Assembly (NCBI GenBank): GCA_964629965.1
Contig: CAZVRZ010000008.1
Location: 8,444-72,443 of the forward strand
DNA length: 64,000 bases
Direction of reading: 5' to 3'
Origin: CAZVRZ01 sp964629965
GTDB lineage: Bacteria > Chloroflexota > Anaerolineae > Anaerolineales > UBA4823
Part shown: positions 1-7,525 of the stretch, piece after piece
How positions within the stretch are numbered: position 1 is the first letter of the stretch
Layout: each line of letters begins with the position of its first letter
The notes under the pieces: model-generated
Databases searched by the model: none
Told to the model about the DNA's origin: nothing
The model's input: the letters and a program-made list of their open reading frames with translations, nothing else
Translations under genes and position numbers: made by a program

Positions 1-1
1 C

Positions 2-2827
2 TTACGGAACCAACTCCCCGCCATCCGCCAGGCGGTATTCTCTTCCAAGGCCGCCTCCGCCGCGCCGCGCTTGACGAACGCCCAGGAAGAAGAGATGCTG
101 CACCAGGTGCGGGTGGCCATCAGCGAGGCCGCCCGTGGGCGAGCCACCCGCACGCTGCTCCAGCAGGCCAACAATGCCGATCAAGTCGGCCTGCTGACTA
201 GTAAATTTTTTGCTGCGCTTGACGAGCGCGAGATCTTTGATATCTTGGAGAGCAACCTGCCCGCCGTGGGCATCCCCCGCGCCGAGGTGGGTTACTACCT
301 GTCTGAAAGCGATGACCCGGTGGCATGGTGCACCCTGCCCCAGCGAAATCCTGGGCCGCCCTCGCCCAACGCCGGAGAAAGAACGCTTTTTCCCACCCGG
401 CAGTTCCCTCCCGAAGGGCTTTACTCACCAGAGCAGCCCTACCAGCTTGCCATCCTGCCCCTCAAGATCCAGGGTGTAGAGCCACAAAGAGCGGTACTCA
501 ATTCACTTATGGCTCCCGCAGCCGCCGCAAAAATCACCACCGGGGAGATATGCGGCTTCGTTGCCTTTGATGCCACCAACCTGGAGCCCTGCGCCGATAT
601 CGTCCGCCAGCTTGGCGCGGCCCTGTGGGGCGTGCGCATGTACCGCGAAGCCGTGGAAGCCCGGCAGCAAGCCGAAGAAGGCAAACGCCTGGCCGAAGAA
701 GCCAATCGTCTCAAGAGCCGCTTTCTGTCCATGGTCAGCCACGAATTGCGCACCCCATTGAACCTGATCACCGGCCTCAGCAACATGCTGCTGGATCATG
801 GGGGTGTAGAGCCGCAACATCTTGCGGCTCACGCGGCGCCCGGAGTTGTAGAGCCGCAAAGAGTTGTACCCAACTCAGATCGCCAGGATCTGCAGCGCAT
901 TTACCTCAGCGCTCAACACCTGGATGGATTGATCCGCGATGTGCTCGATCTCGCCAGCAGCGATGTGGGTCAGTTGAAACTGGCATGCGAACCGCTGGAT
1001 ATGACCGAGGTATTACAGACCGTCGCCGCCATCGGTGAACAGCTAGCTCACGATAAAGGATTGGCCTGGCAATGCGAGATAGCTCCCCGGCTGCCGCGGG
1101 TTTGGGGTGACCGCACCCGCCTGCGCCAGGTCACCTTGAACCTGGTCAGCAATGCAGTGAAATTCACCACCCACGGCGAAGTCATTTTGACCGCCCTGGT
1201 TGAGAAAAGCATGGAGTTCTCGGGCGATCGAAAACCTTTCACCCCAGGAGTTGAGTACAACTCAAGGATCAAGGTATCCGTAAAAGACACCGGGCTGGGC
1301 ATCCCCCAGAATGAACAAAGCGTTATCTTCGAAGAATTCCGCCAATCCGAACGCACCACCGCCCGCGGCTATGGCGGGCTGGGCCTGGGATTGGCCATCT
1401 GCCGCAAATTAGTGGAGATGCATGGCGGTGAGATCGGCGCCTGTTCGTCTGGCGCCGAGGGCGAAGGCTCGCTGTTCTATTTTACCCTGCCGGTAATGGA
1501 CCCTCCGGAGACTCTAAGCGCCCGCAATCGGCAGGAGACTATCCAGCAAGCGCCCAACCAGGTTCTTTCCTTGTCAACAGCGCAAAAGATTTTACTGCTG
1601 GTCAAGAATGAAAAAGCCGGCAGCTTTCTGCAAAAAGACCTCGTCCGTCGTGGCTTTGAAGCCGAGTTGATCTTGATGGAAGCCGAACCGGTAAGCCCTG
1701 CAACCGGCGGCTGGTTGGCTTCGCTGCTGTTGGCCGCACCCGATGTGGTCATCCTGGATCTCAGCCTGACCTCCGAACGCGGTTGGGAAATACTGAAGAT
1801 CATGAAAGAGAATCCTTTCCTCAAAGATATTCCGGTTTTGTTCTATGCCATTGCTGAGGATGCGGGCGGTACAGAAAAGCGGGAGAGTGAAGAACATGGC
1901 GATAAAGAACATCGCGGCGATATAGAACATCGCAGCGATCGAGAAGCTGACGGCGAAGAGGAGCAGCGCGGTGCCTACGGTTCGCTGCTAGAAATGGATT
2001 ACCTCACCAAGCCGATCGGCTCCACGGCCTTGTCGGAGATTCTCGCTGCCAAAGGCTTTTTGGGCAGAGAACAAGTGCAGGGCGAGCCAAACCGTTCGGA
2101 AGCCGGCAAGCCAATCCTGGTTGTGGACGACGAACCGGGCATGCGCGAGCTGTATGCGCGTCTCATCGAAGCCCAACTTCCCGGTCGCCGGGTGTTGATG
2201 GCCAAAGATGGTCTCCAGGCGCTGAAAATGATCAACGAAGAACTCCCCGCCCTGGTTTTGCTCGACCTGATGATGCCCGAGATGGATGGTTTCGATGTGT
2301 TGGAAGGCATGCGCAAATCAGAATTGACGCGCAACATCCCGGTGGTGGTGATCACCGGGCAGGTGCTGACCGGCGAAGATATGGCGCGGCTAAATTCCGG
2401 CGTAGCCAGCGTGCTGGGAAAAGGCATGTTCAGCGTGGAAGAAACCCTGCAGCACCTGGCAGACGCCCTGGCGCGCAAGCGCAAACCCGGCTCAGAAACG
2501 CAGCGCATCGCTCTGAAAGCCATGGCTTATATCCACCAGAATTACACCGAGCCGATCTCGCGCAGCGATGTGGCGGCCCACGTGGGGCTGAGCGAGCGCC
2601 ACCTGACTCGCATCTTCCATCAGGAAGTGGGCATGACTCTGGTCACCTACCTCAACCGCTACCGGGTCAGGCAGGCCAAAGCCTTGCTCGATTCTGGAGC
2701 CAAGGGTATCACAGAAATTGCCATCGAGGTGGGCTTCTCCAGCAGCACCTATTTCAACCGCATCTTCCGCGAAGAAGTGGGCGTATCGCCGCGGGCTTAC
2801 CTGCACAGCATCAGCGACTGCCGGTGA
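2..2827 (+). CDS. Hybrid sensor histidine kinase / double receiver / AraC regulator (5' partial)
   Basis: The reading frame is open to the window edge, so the TTG at 71 is probably internal and the true N-terminus lies upstream. Seen in order: a GAF-like sensor region (about 190-620), a coiled stretch, a HisKA H-box SHELRTPLN with the His codon at 740-742, and an HATPase with N-box NLVSNAVKFT, DTGLGIP and GGLGLGLAI. A first receiver (about 1580-2030) lacks the N-terminal acidic pair, and a second, canonical receiver (about 2107-2450) has VVDDE and LLDLMMPEMDG. An AraC-type double helix-turn-helix spans about 2500-2820. Known: such one-protein two-component systems control adjacent sugar importers. 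Inferred: it regulates the galactoside locus downstream. Odd: palindromic repeats sit in frame at the DHp alpha1-alpha2 turn (806-876), in an HATPase loop (1248-1263) and in the first receiver (1891-1940). Confidence 0.9.
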   Translation, partial: LRNQLPAIRQAVFSSKAASAAPRLTNAQEEEMLHQVRVAISEAARGRATRTLLQQANNADQVGLLTSKFFAALDEREIFDILESNLPAVGIPRAEVGYYLSESDDPVAWCTLPQRNPGPPSPNAGERTLFPTRQFPPEGLYSPEQPYQLAILPLKIQGVEPQRAVLNSLMAPAAAAKITTGEICGFVAFDATNLEPCADIVRQLGAALWGVRMYREAVEARQQAEEGKRLAEEANRLKSRFLSMVSHELRTPLNLITGLSNMLLDHGGVEPQHLAAHAAPGVVEPQRVVPNSDRQDLQRIYLSAQHLDGLIRDVLDLASSDVGQLKLACEPLDMTEVLQTVAAIGEQLAHDKGLAWQCEIAPRLPRVWGDRTRLRQVTLNLVSNAVKFTTHGEVILTALVEKSMEFSGDRKPFTPGVEYNSRIKVSVKDTGLGIPQNEQSVIFEEFRQSERTTARGYGGLGLGLAICRKLVEMHGGEIGACSSGAEGEGSLFYFTLPVMDPPETLSARNRQETIQQAPNQVLSLSTAQKILLLVKNEKAGSFLQKDLVRRGFEAELILMEAEPVSPATGGWLASLLLAAPDVVILDLSLTSERGWEILKIMKENPFLKDIPVLFYAIAEDAGGTEKRESEEHGDKEHRGDIEHRSDREADGEEEQRGAYGSLLEMDYLTKPIGSTALSEILAAKGFLGREQVQGEPNRSEAGKPILVVDDEPGMRELYARLIEAQLPGRRVLMAKDGLQALKMINEELPALVLLDLMMPEMDGFDVLEGMRKSELTRNIPVVVITGQVLTGEDMARLNSGVASVLGKGMFSVEETLQHLADALARKRKPGSETQRIALKAMAYIHQNYTEPISRSDVAAHVGLSERHLTRIFHQEVGMTLVTYLNRYRVRQAKALLDSGAKGITEIAIEVGFSSSTYFNRIFREEVGVSPRAYLHSISDCR
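806..876 (+). repeat. In-frame palindromic repeats B and A inside the kinase
   Basis: 806-830 is a perfect GAGCCGCAA / TTGCGGCTC palindrome with a 4-nt loop, read as VEPQHLAA. A half copy follows at 849-860, then GAGTTGTACCCAACTC at 861-876, read as RVVPNS. The residues fall between the two DHp helices. Another half copy is at 474-490, and a reverse-type copy GAGTTGAGTACAACTC at 1248-1263 is read as VEYNS. Confidence 0.85.
1891..1940 (+). repeat. Direct/palindromic repeat D (ATCGC type) inside receiver 1
   Basis: Three imperfect units of about 15-18 bp begin at 1891, 1906 and 1924, each AGAACATCGCNGCGAT-like with arms GCGAT/ATCGC. In frame they encode an EHRGD / EHRSD charged insert inside the first receiver domain, before its DYLTKP motif. 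Confidence 0.75.
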
Positions 2828-2828
2828 C

Positions 2829-2972
2829 GTAGAGACGCAATATTTTGCGTCTGTTCTTCCGGGCAATGTCGGGAGCGCGTAGAGACGCAATATTTTGCGT
2901 CTGTTCTTTCGGGCAATGTTTTGGAGTGCGTAGAGACGCAATATTTTGCGTCTGTTCTTCCGGGCAATGTTT
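2829..2972 (+). repeat. Three tandem palindromic repeats C (GTAGAGACGCAA type)
   Basis: Near-identical units of about 41 nt start at 2829, 2879 and 2930 (periods 50 and 51). Each holds AGACGCAA, a TATT loop and TTGCGTCT, followed by GTTCTTYCGGGCAATGT. The first begins one base after the kinase stop codon. They could form hairpins in the kinase 3' UTR. There is no T-tract, so they are not canonical terminators. Confidence 0.85.
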
Positions 2973-2984
2973 TGTATGGCAACA

Positions 2985-3048
2985 TGTCCCATAAATATAG
3001 TTCTTCGTCCCAAAAATAGATGTTTTTAGCATCCCAACAGAGTAAAGT
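2985..3048 (+). promoter_or_regulatory. Candidate AraC-type operator and promoter 1
   Basis: Two direct half-sites, TGTCCCATAAAT and CGTCCCAAAAAT, have their GTCCC cores at 2986 and 3007, exactly 21 bp apart. GATGTTTT follows, then a TAAAGT -10 box at 3043-3048, 36 bp after the second core. The same arrangement recurs at 6695-6758. Known: AraC-family proteins bind direct half-sites spaced 21 bp and overlapping -35. Inferred: the hybrid AraC kinase next door binds here. Confidence 0.6.
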
Positions 3049-3055
3049 ACTTAGT

Positions 3056-3505
3056 ATGGAGAAAAGTTCAAACGACCGGATCATGATCGTGGGACGGGAT
3101 TCGCATTTTCTATACCTGATGCAGCGATATGTGAGAACCAGCGCCCACCCAATCGTTTCCGCTAACCTGGGCGAAGACATCTTAGCACTGGCCAAGAGCA
3201 AGCAGCCGGCTGTCATCATCCTGGAGGTGGAGCAGCCGGAAACGATCGGCTGGCAAACCCTGCAGACGCTCAAAGCCGATCCACAGGTTGGACGGACTCC
3301 CATCATCGTCTGCTCCTGGTTGGACGATCAGGTGCGCGGCCTGGCAGAGGGGGCCAATATATACCTGCGCCTGCCGATCCTGTACGCAGATTTTTGCATC
3401 GCCCTGGCCGCGGTCTTAGGCTCTACCGCAGACGCTGAACCCGCTGTACCCAGCGCAGCGCCTACCAATATCACAACAACGGAAAAAGATGAAAAAGATC
3501 ATTAA
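3056..3505 (+). CDS. Stand-alone pseudo-receiver protein
   Basis: The 149-residue protein has receiver-like hydrophobic strand periodicity over residues 8-125 and a low-complexity Ala/Pro/Thr tail. The usual acidic pair is reduced to R14-D15, the phospho-acceptor Asp is Glu57 (context IILEVEQP), and no conserved KP motif is seen. It therefore cannot be phosphorylated in the normal way and may mimic the phosphorylated state. ATG 3056 is preferred to ATG 3020 because the latter lies inside the candidate promoter. With TAAAGT at 3043-3048 transcription would begin within a base or two of 3056, so the mRNA may be leaderless; no Shine-Dalgarno is seen. It overlaps the next gene by 17 bp. Partner unknown; the upstream hybrid kinase is the obvious candidate. 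Confidence 0.75.
   Translation: MEKSSNDRIMIVGRDSHFLYLMQRYVRTSAHPIVSANLGEDILALAKSKQPAVIILEVEQPETIGWQTLQTLKADPQVGRTPIIVCSWLDDQVRGLAEGANIYLRLPILYADFCIALAAVLGSTADAEPAVPSAAPTNITTTEKDEKDH
3442..3455 (+). repeat. Palindromic repeat E (CGCTG-TACC-CAGCG)
   Basis: CGCTGTACCCAGCG is a 5-bp-arm palindrome with the same TACC centre as family A. It is in frame in the tail of the pseudo-receiver. Two more copies lie at 63150-63184. Confidence 0.6.
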
Positions 3506-3932
3506 ATACCTGGCTGCTTACTGCTTGTGGGTGGTCGACATCGTCCTGGCTTTGTGGCTGGTCTATCTGTGCCGGACGGCTTACCTGGGCATATTTTCTT
3601 TATTTTATGAGAGAGGCGACCTGGCTTATTCTCACACCGTGGATTTTCTCGATAAAGTCCTGTTGATCTTGCTCGGCCTGGGCTGGCTGATCTTCACAGT
3701 GGTTGCCGAGGAACGGTACCGGAGCGGCGTAAAAAAGGATAACCTGCTAAAGCTGTTTGCCAAATATACCGGGCTGATGTTGCTATGCGTCTTCCTTGCC
3801 GACCTGGTCCTGTTCTGGCTGCAGGGTGGCGGCAGCAATTGGATGCGCTGGCTGATCATGGCGGCTGAGTTGGGCATCGGCATGGCACTCATCATTGCTT
3901 ATAATAAAAAAAAGATACCCTCATCGACATAG
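3489..3932 (+). CDS. Small four-helix membrane protein, function unknown
   Basis: The 147-residue protein shows about four hydrophobic segments (roughly residues 10-35, 54-72, 92-112 and 120-138) and a Lys-rich C-terminus. It is therefore an integral membrane protein with both ends probably cytoplasmic. It overlaps the end of the pseudo-receiver gene by 17 bp and ends 15 bp before the next gene, so it is co-transcribed and probably translationally coupled. I recognise no family. Its place between regulators and carbohydrate genes does not define a role. Confidence 0.7.
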   Translation: MKKIIKYLAAYCLWVVDIVLALWLVYLCRTAYLGIFSLFYERGDLAYSHTVDFLDKVLLILLGLGWLIFTVVAEERYRSGVKKDNLLKLFAKYTGLMLLCVFLADLVLFWLQGGGSNWMRWLIMAAELGIGMALIIAYNKKKIPSST

Positions 3933-3947
3933 GAGAAATTCAAACTC

Positions 3948-6569
3948 ATGCGTTCTCGTCCCGTACACTACAATCTTGAGCACGGTTTCGTCAACAATTG
4001 GCTGGTAGCCGGCCCGCAGATCATCCCTACCGAAGAATACCACCGCGACACAAAATCCGGCATCACCCAAACCCCCGTCGAACGCGGGCCGTTAGATAAA
4101 GGTACTTTTCGAGTGGGAAATTATGCCGGTTCGTGGAATTATTACGCCTGCCGGGAAGATCACCTGGTGGATCATTCCAGAATTTTAACAACCCGCGCCT
4201 ATTTGCGTTCGTGGGCCTACACGCAGCTTGTCAGCAAAACCGACCAGCCGGCACTGCTAAGCCTGTTCGTTGATGGCTCGGCGGCGGTGACCTGTACTGC
4301 AGATGTATGGTTAAACGGGGAGCCTGTTGGCTTCCAGGAACAGACCGCCGCCTCCACCGCCAGCGTTCAACTGAAAAAGGGCGTCAACAAGATTTTGGTG
4401 CGGTTTGATACCAAGGGCACCTGCGGTACAGACCACCGCGGCGGTACAGACCACCGCAGCGGTACAGACCACCGCGGCGATGCAGATATGGCCGTACCCC
4501 ATGCCATGGCTCTTGCGGTACAGACCACCGCCGCAGGCGAGCGGCCTACGGGGAGTAAGGCGCCCAAGCAGTCGATCAGCGTGACCATCCCCACTCTGAT
4601 CGAAGCCGTTGACCGCCGCAATAAGATCGAGCAAATGGCCGCCGCAGCGTATATTCACCAGGATGTATTCGAGGCCGGTGATCAGATCCGTTTGAAATGG
4701 CCCGAGAACCTGGAACAGGCCGTTTCGGGCGTGGTGCGTCTCATGACACCTACCGGCAAGATCTATGCGGAGGCCACCGTAGATGGCACGCCCGGCGACC
4801 AATTGTTTCTCAGCTACCCTTACCAGATCCCTGCCGGCCCCTATCGCATCTTGATCATGCCAATGGCCTGGGAATACTACGAGCACAATATGCGCATCAC
4901 CAGCGAGAAACACCTGTGGAGCATGGGCAGAAGCACATATTCGGCCCTGCCCTACGACAGCTATGCGCAACGGCGCACAGAAGCCCTGACCACTGCTTCT
5001 CGTAACTATGAAGGCTTGTTTGCCGCCATTGCCCACATGGCGCTTGGCCAGTGGACGGCCGTTCAAACCAAACCCATCCTGCAAGCTGCGCAGGATGCTC
5101 ATTTGCTGGATATCCTGGGAATCCTGGGAATGTTGTATCGCTATGGCAACCACGAACAGTTCCCTAAGGACCTGGCCCAACCCCTGGAACAAGCCGTGCT
5201 GCACTTCCCTGCGGTGGCCGATAGCGCAGGTGTGCCAGATCCGGCAGCGCAAGAAACCGGAGCAGAAGATATTCTCTTCTATACGGTCGAGATCCTGGCC
5301 GGCCAGCGCTACCCCGAGCAAACTTTTCCTCGCAGCGGAAAGAGCGGCCTTTGGCACCGCGAGCACGGCGAGCGCCTGGCACTGGCATGGCTGCAGCAGT
5401 GCGGCGCCACGGGATTCTCGGATTGGGACTCGCCCGCCTCTTTTGCCGAGTATCTGACGGCTCTTTCTTACCTGGTTGACCTGTCCGAGAACGATGTCAT
5501 CTGGGATATGGCCGCCGTTATCATGGATAAGTTGTTATTTACCATAGCGGTAAATTCATTTCAAGGAGTGTTTGGCTCGACCCACGGCCGCGCCGGCGCT
5601 TCTATCGTGAAAGGAGGTTTATTAGAGCCTACGTCTGGCATTACCCGGTTGATGTGGGGAGCCGGTATCTTAAATCACCACATCGCTGGGCCGGTGAGCC
5701 TGGCCTGCATGGAAAAATACGAACTTCCCTCGATCATCACAGATATCGCCGCCGCACAGCTTAATGCCACTGATGAAATGTGGGATCAAGAATGTCACGG
5801 CGCTGCACACAACAAGGTAAACAAGGTTACTTACAAAACCCCAGACGGCATGCTGTGCTCGGCGCAAGATTACCATCCCGGCGAAAAGGGCTGCCAGGAA
5901 CACATCTGGCAGGCCACCTTGGGAGCAGCCGCGGCGGTATTTGTCACCCATCCTGCCTGTTCGAGCGCAGAGGACGCCCGCCGGCCAAACTATTGGGCCG
6001 GCAATGCCATCCTGCCACGCGTAGCGCAGTGGAAAGATACCCTGCTCGCCATCTATCAACTACCCGCCGATGATTGGATGGGATTCACCCACGCCTACTT
6101 CCCCACTCACGCCTTCGATGAATATGTACTGCGCGACCGCTGGGCTTTTGCCCGCAAAGGCGACGGCTACCTGGCCTTGATGGCCTCTCAGGGCTTCCAG
6201 ATGATCCGCCAGGGGGACTACGCTTTCCGAGAACTGCGCTCTACTGGAAAAAATCCCATCTGGTTGTGCCAGTTGGGAAGCGCCGCCCAGGATGGTAGTT
6301 TCAGCGCCTTCCAGGAAAAAGTGCTGGCGCAGCCCATCACCTTCGATAACCAGGGTGTAAGCTGCACAACAATCCGTGGCGAGAAGCTTTCCTTTGGGTG
6401 GCAAGGTTCCTTCTTGCGCAATGGGCAAGAGCAGCCACTTGCTGGCTTCAAACATTACGCCAACCCCTATACGCAGACGGATTACCCTTGCGAGCAGATG
6501 GATATCCAGCACGGCGAGAACATTATGCGCATTGCGTTTGGAGAACTTGCCGGTGGCGAAACATCGTAA
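3948..6569 (+). CDS. Large cytoplasmic protein of unknown function, possibly carbohydrate-active
   Basis: The 873-residue protein has no signal peptide; AGGAGA about 12 nt upstream supports the ATG. The N-terminus contains an NNWLVAGP motif and a beta-rich segment with NGEPVGF and GVNKILVRF. That pattern resembles the jelly-roll carbohydrate modules of GH2-type enzymes and uncharacterised polysaccharide proteins. Residues about 360-700 are helix-rich with repeated Trp/His, compatible with an alpha/alpha toroid as in heparinase-type lyases, and the C-terminus is beta-rich again. I cannot assign a reaction. It is the first large gene of the galactoside region, so a glycan-processing role is an inference. 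Odd: an 18-bp tandem repeat is inserted in frame at 4423-4475, with a further copy at 4515-4531. Confidence 0.75.
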   Translation: MRSRPVHYNLEHGFVNNWLVAGPQIIPTEEYHRDTKSGITQTPVERGPLDKGTFRVGNYAGSWNYYACREDHLVDHSRILTTRAYLRSWAYTQLVSKTDQPALLSLFVDGSAAVTCTADVWLNGEPVGFQEQTAASTASVQLKKGVNKILVRFDTKGTCGTDHRGGTDHRSGTDHRGDADMAVPHAMALAVQTTAAGERPTGSKAPKQSISVTIPTLIEAVDRRNKIEQMAAAAYIHQDVFEAGDQIRLKWPENLEQAVSGVVRLMTPTGKIYAEATVDGTPGDQLFLSYPYQIPAGPYRILIMPMAWEYYEHNMRITSEKHLWSMGRSTYSALPYDSYAQRRTEALTTASRNYEGLFAAIAHMALGQWTAVQTKPILQAAQDAHLLDILGILGMLYRYGNHEQFPKDLAQPLEQAVLHFPAVADSAGVPDPAAQETGAEDILFYTVEILAGQRYPEQTFPRSGKSGLWHREHGERLALAWLQQCGATGFSDWDSPASFAEYLTALSYLVDLSENDVIWDMAAVIMDKLLFTIAVNSFQGVFGSTHGRAGASIVKGGLLEPTSGITRLMWGAGILNHHIAGPVSLACMEKYELPSIITDIAAAQLNATDEMWDQECHGAAHNKVNKVTYKTPDGMLCSAQDYHPGEKGCQEHIWQATLGAAAAVFVTHPACSSAEDARRPNYWAGNAILPRVAQWKDTLLAIYQLPADDWMGFTHAYFPTHAFDEYVLRDRWAFARKGDGYLALMASQGFQMIRQGDYAFRELRSTGKNPIWLCQLGSAAQDGSFSAFQEKVLAQPITFDNQGVSCTTIRGEKLSFGWQGSFLRNGQEQPLAGFKHYANPYTQTDYPCEQMDIQHGENIMRIAFGELAGGETS
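4423..4531 (+). repeat. In-frame 18-bp tandem palindromic repeat D (ACCGC type)
   Basis: GCGGTACAGACCACCGC occurs at 4423, 4441 and 4459 (period 18 bp = 6 codons) and again at 4515-4531. The arms are GCGGT/ACCGC. The tandem copies encode GTDHRG, GTDHRS, GTDHRG in a probable linker after the N-terminal beta domain. Confidence 0.85.
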
Positions 6570-6587
6570 CCCGATCGATTGCCGAAA

Positions 6588-6687
6588 GAGTTGTACTCAA
6601 CTCAAGCGTTCTGGGGCCGCAGTTGTACTCAACTCAAGCGTTCTGGGCCGCAGTTGTACTCAACTCAGCAAGAGTTGTACCCAACTC
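6588..6687 (+). repeat. Cluster of four palindromic repeats A
   Basis: GAGTTGTACTCAACTC-type palindromes lie at 6588-6603, 6620-6635, 6651-6666 and 6672-6687. The first three are separated by a conserved AAGCGTTCTGGGCCG-like spacer. They follow the stop codon of the 873-residue gene. Confidence 0.9.
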
Positions 6688-6694
6688 ACAGACC

Positions 6695-6758
6695 TGTCCT
6701 AAAAATTCAAGAATCTGTCCTAAAAATGGATGTTTTGCAGCCCAGGTAATGATAAAGT
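6695..6758 (+). promoter_or_regulatory. Candidate AraC-type operator and promoter 2 (ABC importer operon)
   Basis: The direct half-sites TGTCCTAAAAAT and TGTCCTAAAAAT have cores at 6696 and 6717 (21 bp apart). GATGTTTT follows, with TAAAGT at 6753-6758, again 36 bp from the second core. The layout is that of promoter 1. Transcription would start near 6765, leaving a leader of about 218 nt that carries a repeat array. Confidence 0.65.
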
Positions 6759-6799
6759 AAGATTGGCACAACATATTGTGGCAGCGGCGATGTGGGCCG

Positions 6800-6875
6800 C
6801 AGTTGTACCCAACCGAGTTGTACCCAACCGAGTTGTACCCAACCGAGTTGTACTCAACCGAGTTGTACCCAACTC
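6800..6875 (+). repeat. 15-bp tandem repeat array in importer mRNA leader
   Basis: AGTTGTACCCAACCG-like units start at 6801, 6816, 6831 and 6846, with a terminal full palindrome at 6860-6875. The units are family A palindromes in tandem without spacer. They sit between promoter 2 and the binding-protein start codon. Confidence 0.9.
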
Positions 6876-6982
6876 AAGCGCCCTTTCATTCTTTTGTAAC
6901 GGCGACCTTTGCCGAAGCGGCGATCTGAGCCGCAAATGTCAAATTTTTTTCACAATCCCTAAAGGAGTAATAGGAGGAACCA

Positions 6983-7515
6983 ATGGAAAAAAGAGAAATT
7001 AAGCGTCGTGACTTTCTAAAAGTATCGGCTACCGCTGTTTTAGGCGTCGTAGCCTCAGCTTGCGGCGTCACGACAACCCCCACCCCGCAGATCATCAAGG
7101 AGATCCAGACTGTTGAGGTGGAAGTTGAAAAGGAAAAGATCGTTGAAGCCACCAAGATCGTTGAGGTTGAAAAGGAAGTACAGGTAACCATCGAGGTGCC
7201 CAAGGGCAAGGAAGAACCGCCTTTCTTCCAGGCCAAAGTAACCGCCGGTGAACTGCCCCCCATCGATGAGCGTCTCCCTGAAAACCCCGTCGTGGTCGGC
7301 GGGCGCGATGCCATCGGCGTGTACGGCGGCGAAATTCGCATGATGCACTTCGATACGGTGTGGATGACCAGCAACTACGATTTGAATGCCGAGCGCTTGC
7401 TCCACTACTCCGATATCGATCTGCGCACCATCGTCGGCAACATTTTCGAAGGTTGGGAAGTCACCCCTGACGGCAAGGAATATGTCTTCTCCATGCGCAA
7501 GGGCATGAAGTGGTC
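6983..7515 (+). CDS. Family-5 extracellular solute-binding lipoprotein, 5' part (3' end lost in gap)
   Basis: The start is preceded by an ideal AGGAGG (6975-6980). The N-terminus has a twin-arginine motif RRDFLK and a lipobox ending at Cys28, so the product is a Tat-exported lipoprotein. Residues about 35-75 are a heptad-like Glu/Lys/Val stalk typical of Chloroflexota binding proteins. The family-5 lobe then starts and ends at the gap with the motif MRKGMKW. The same motif and the preceding YSDID and PDGK segments recur just after the gap at 7540-7660 in a diverged version. A single binding protein has this segment once, so this fragment probably belongs to a first paralogue. It would deliver oligosaccharide or peptide to the permeases downstream. 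Confidence 0.85.
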
Positions 7516-7525
7516 NNNNNNNNNN
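7516..7525. other. Scaffold gap (10 N)
   Basis: Ten N of arbitrary length. The 23 bases just before the gap (7493-7515) recur exactly at 7635-7657, the usual cause of an assembly break between near-identical paralogues. Confidence 0.95.

Noticed and set aside
2829..2972. CRISPR-like array of three regular repeats
   Set aside because: The units are palindromes with short, partly conserved spacers, only three copies, and no cas genes in the window. The same palindromes occur singly elsewhere.
2492..3306. Overlapping - strand ORFs with repeated QNIASLR / RRKILRLY peptides
   Set aside because: These are translations of the three tandem palindromes and the antisense of the kinase; there is no family, no start site and no codon pattern.
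4311..5366. 351-residue - strand ORF opposite the 873-residue gene
   Set aside because: Antisense shadow; the AAVVCTAAVVCTA stretch is only the reverse reading of the 18-bp repeat.
6588..6875. CRISPR-like tandem palindromes upstream of the importer
   Set aside because: The repeat length is only 15-16 bp, with no unique spacers of constant length. It is the same dispersed family found inside genes.
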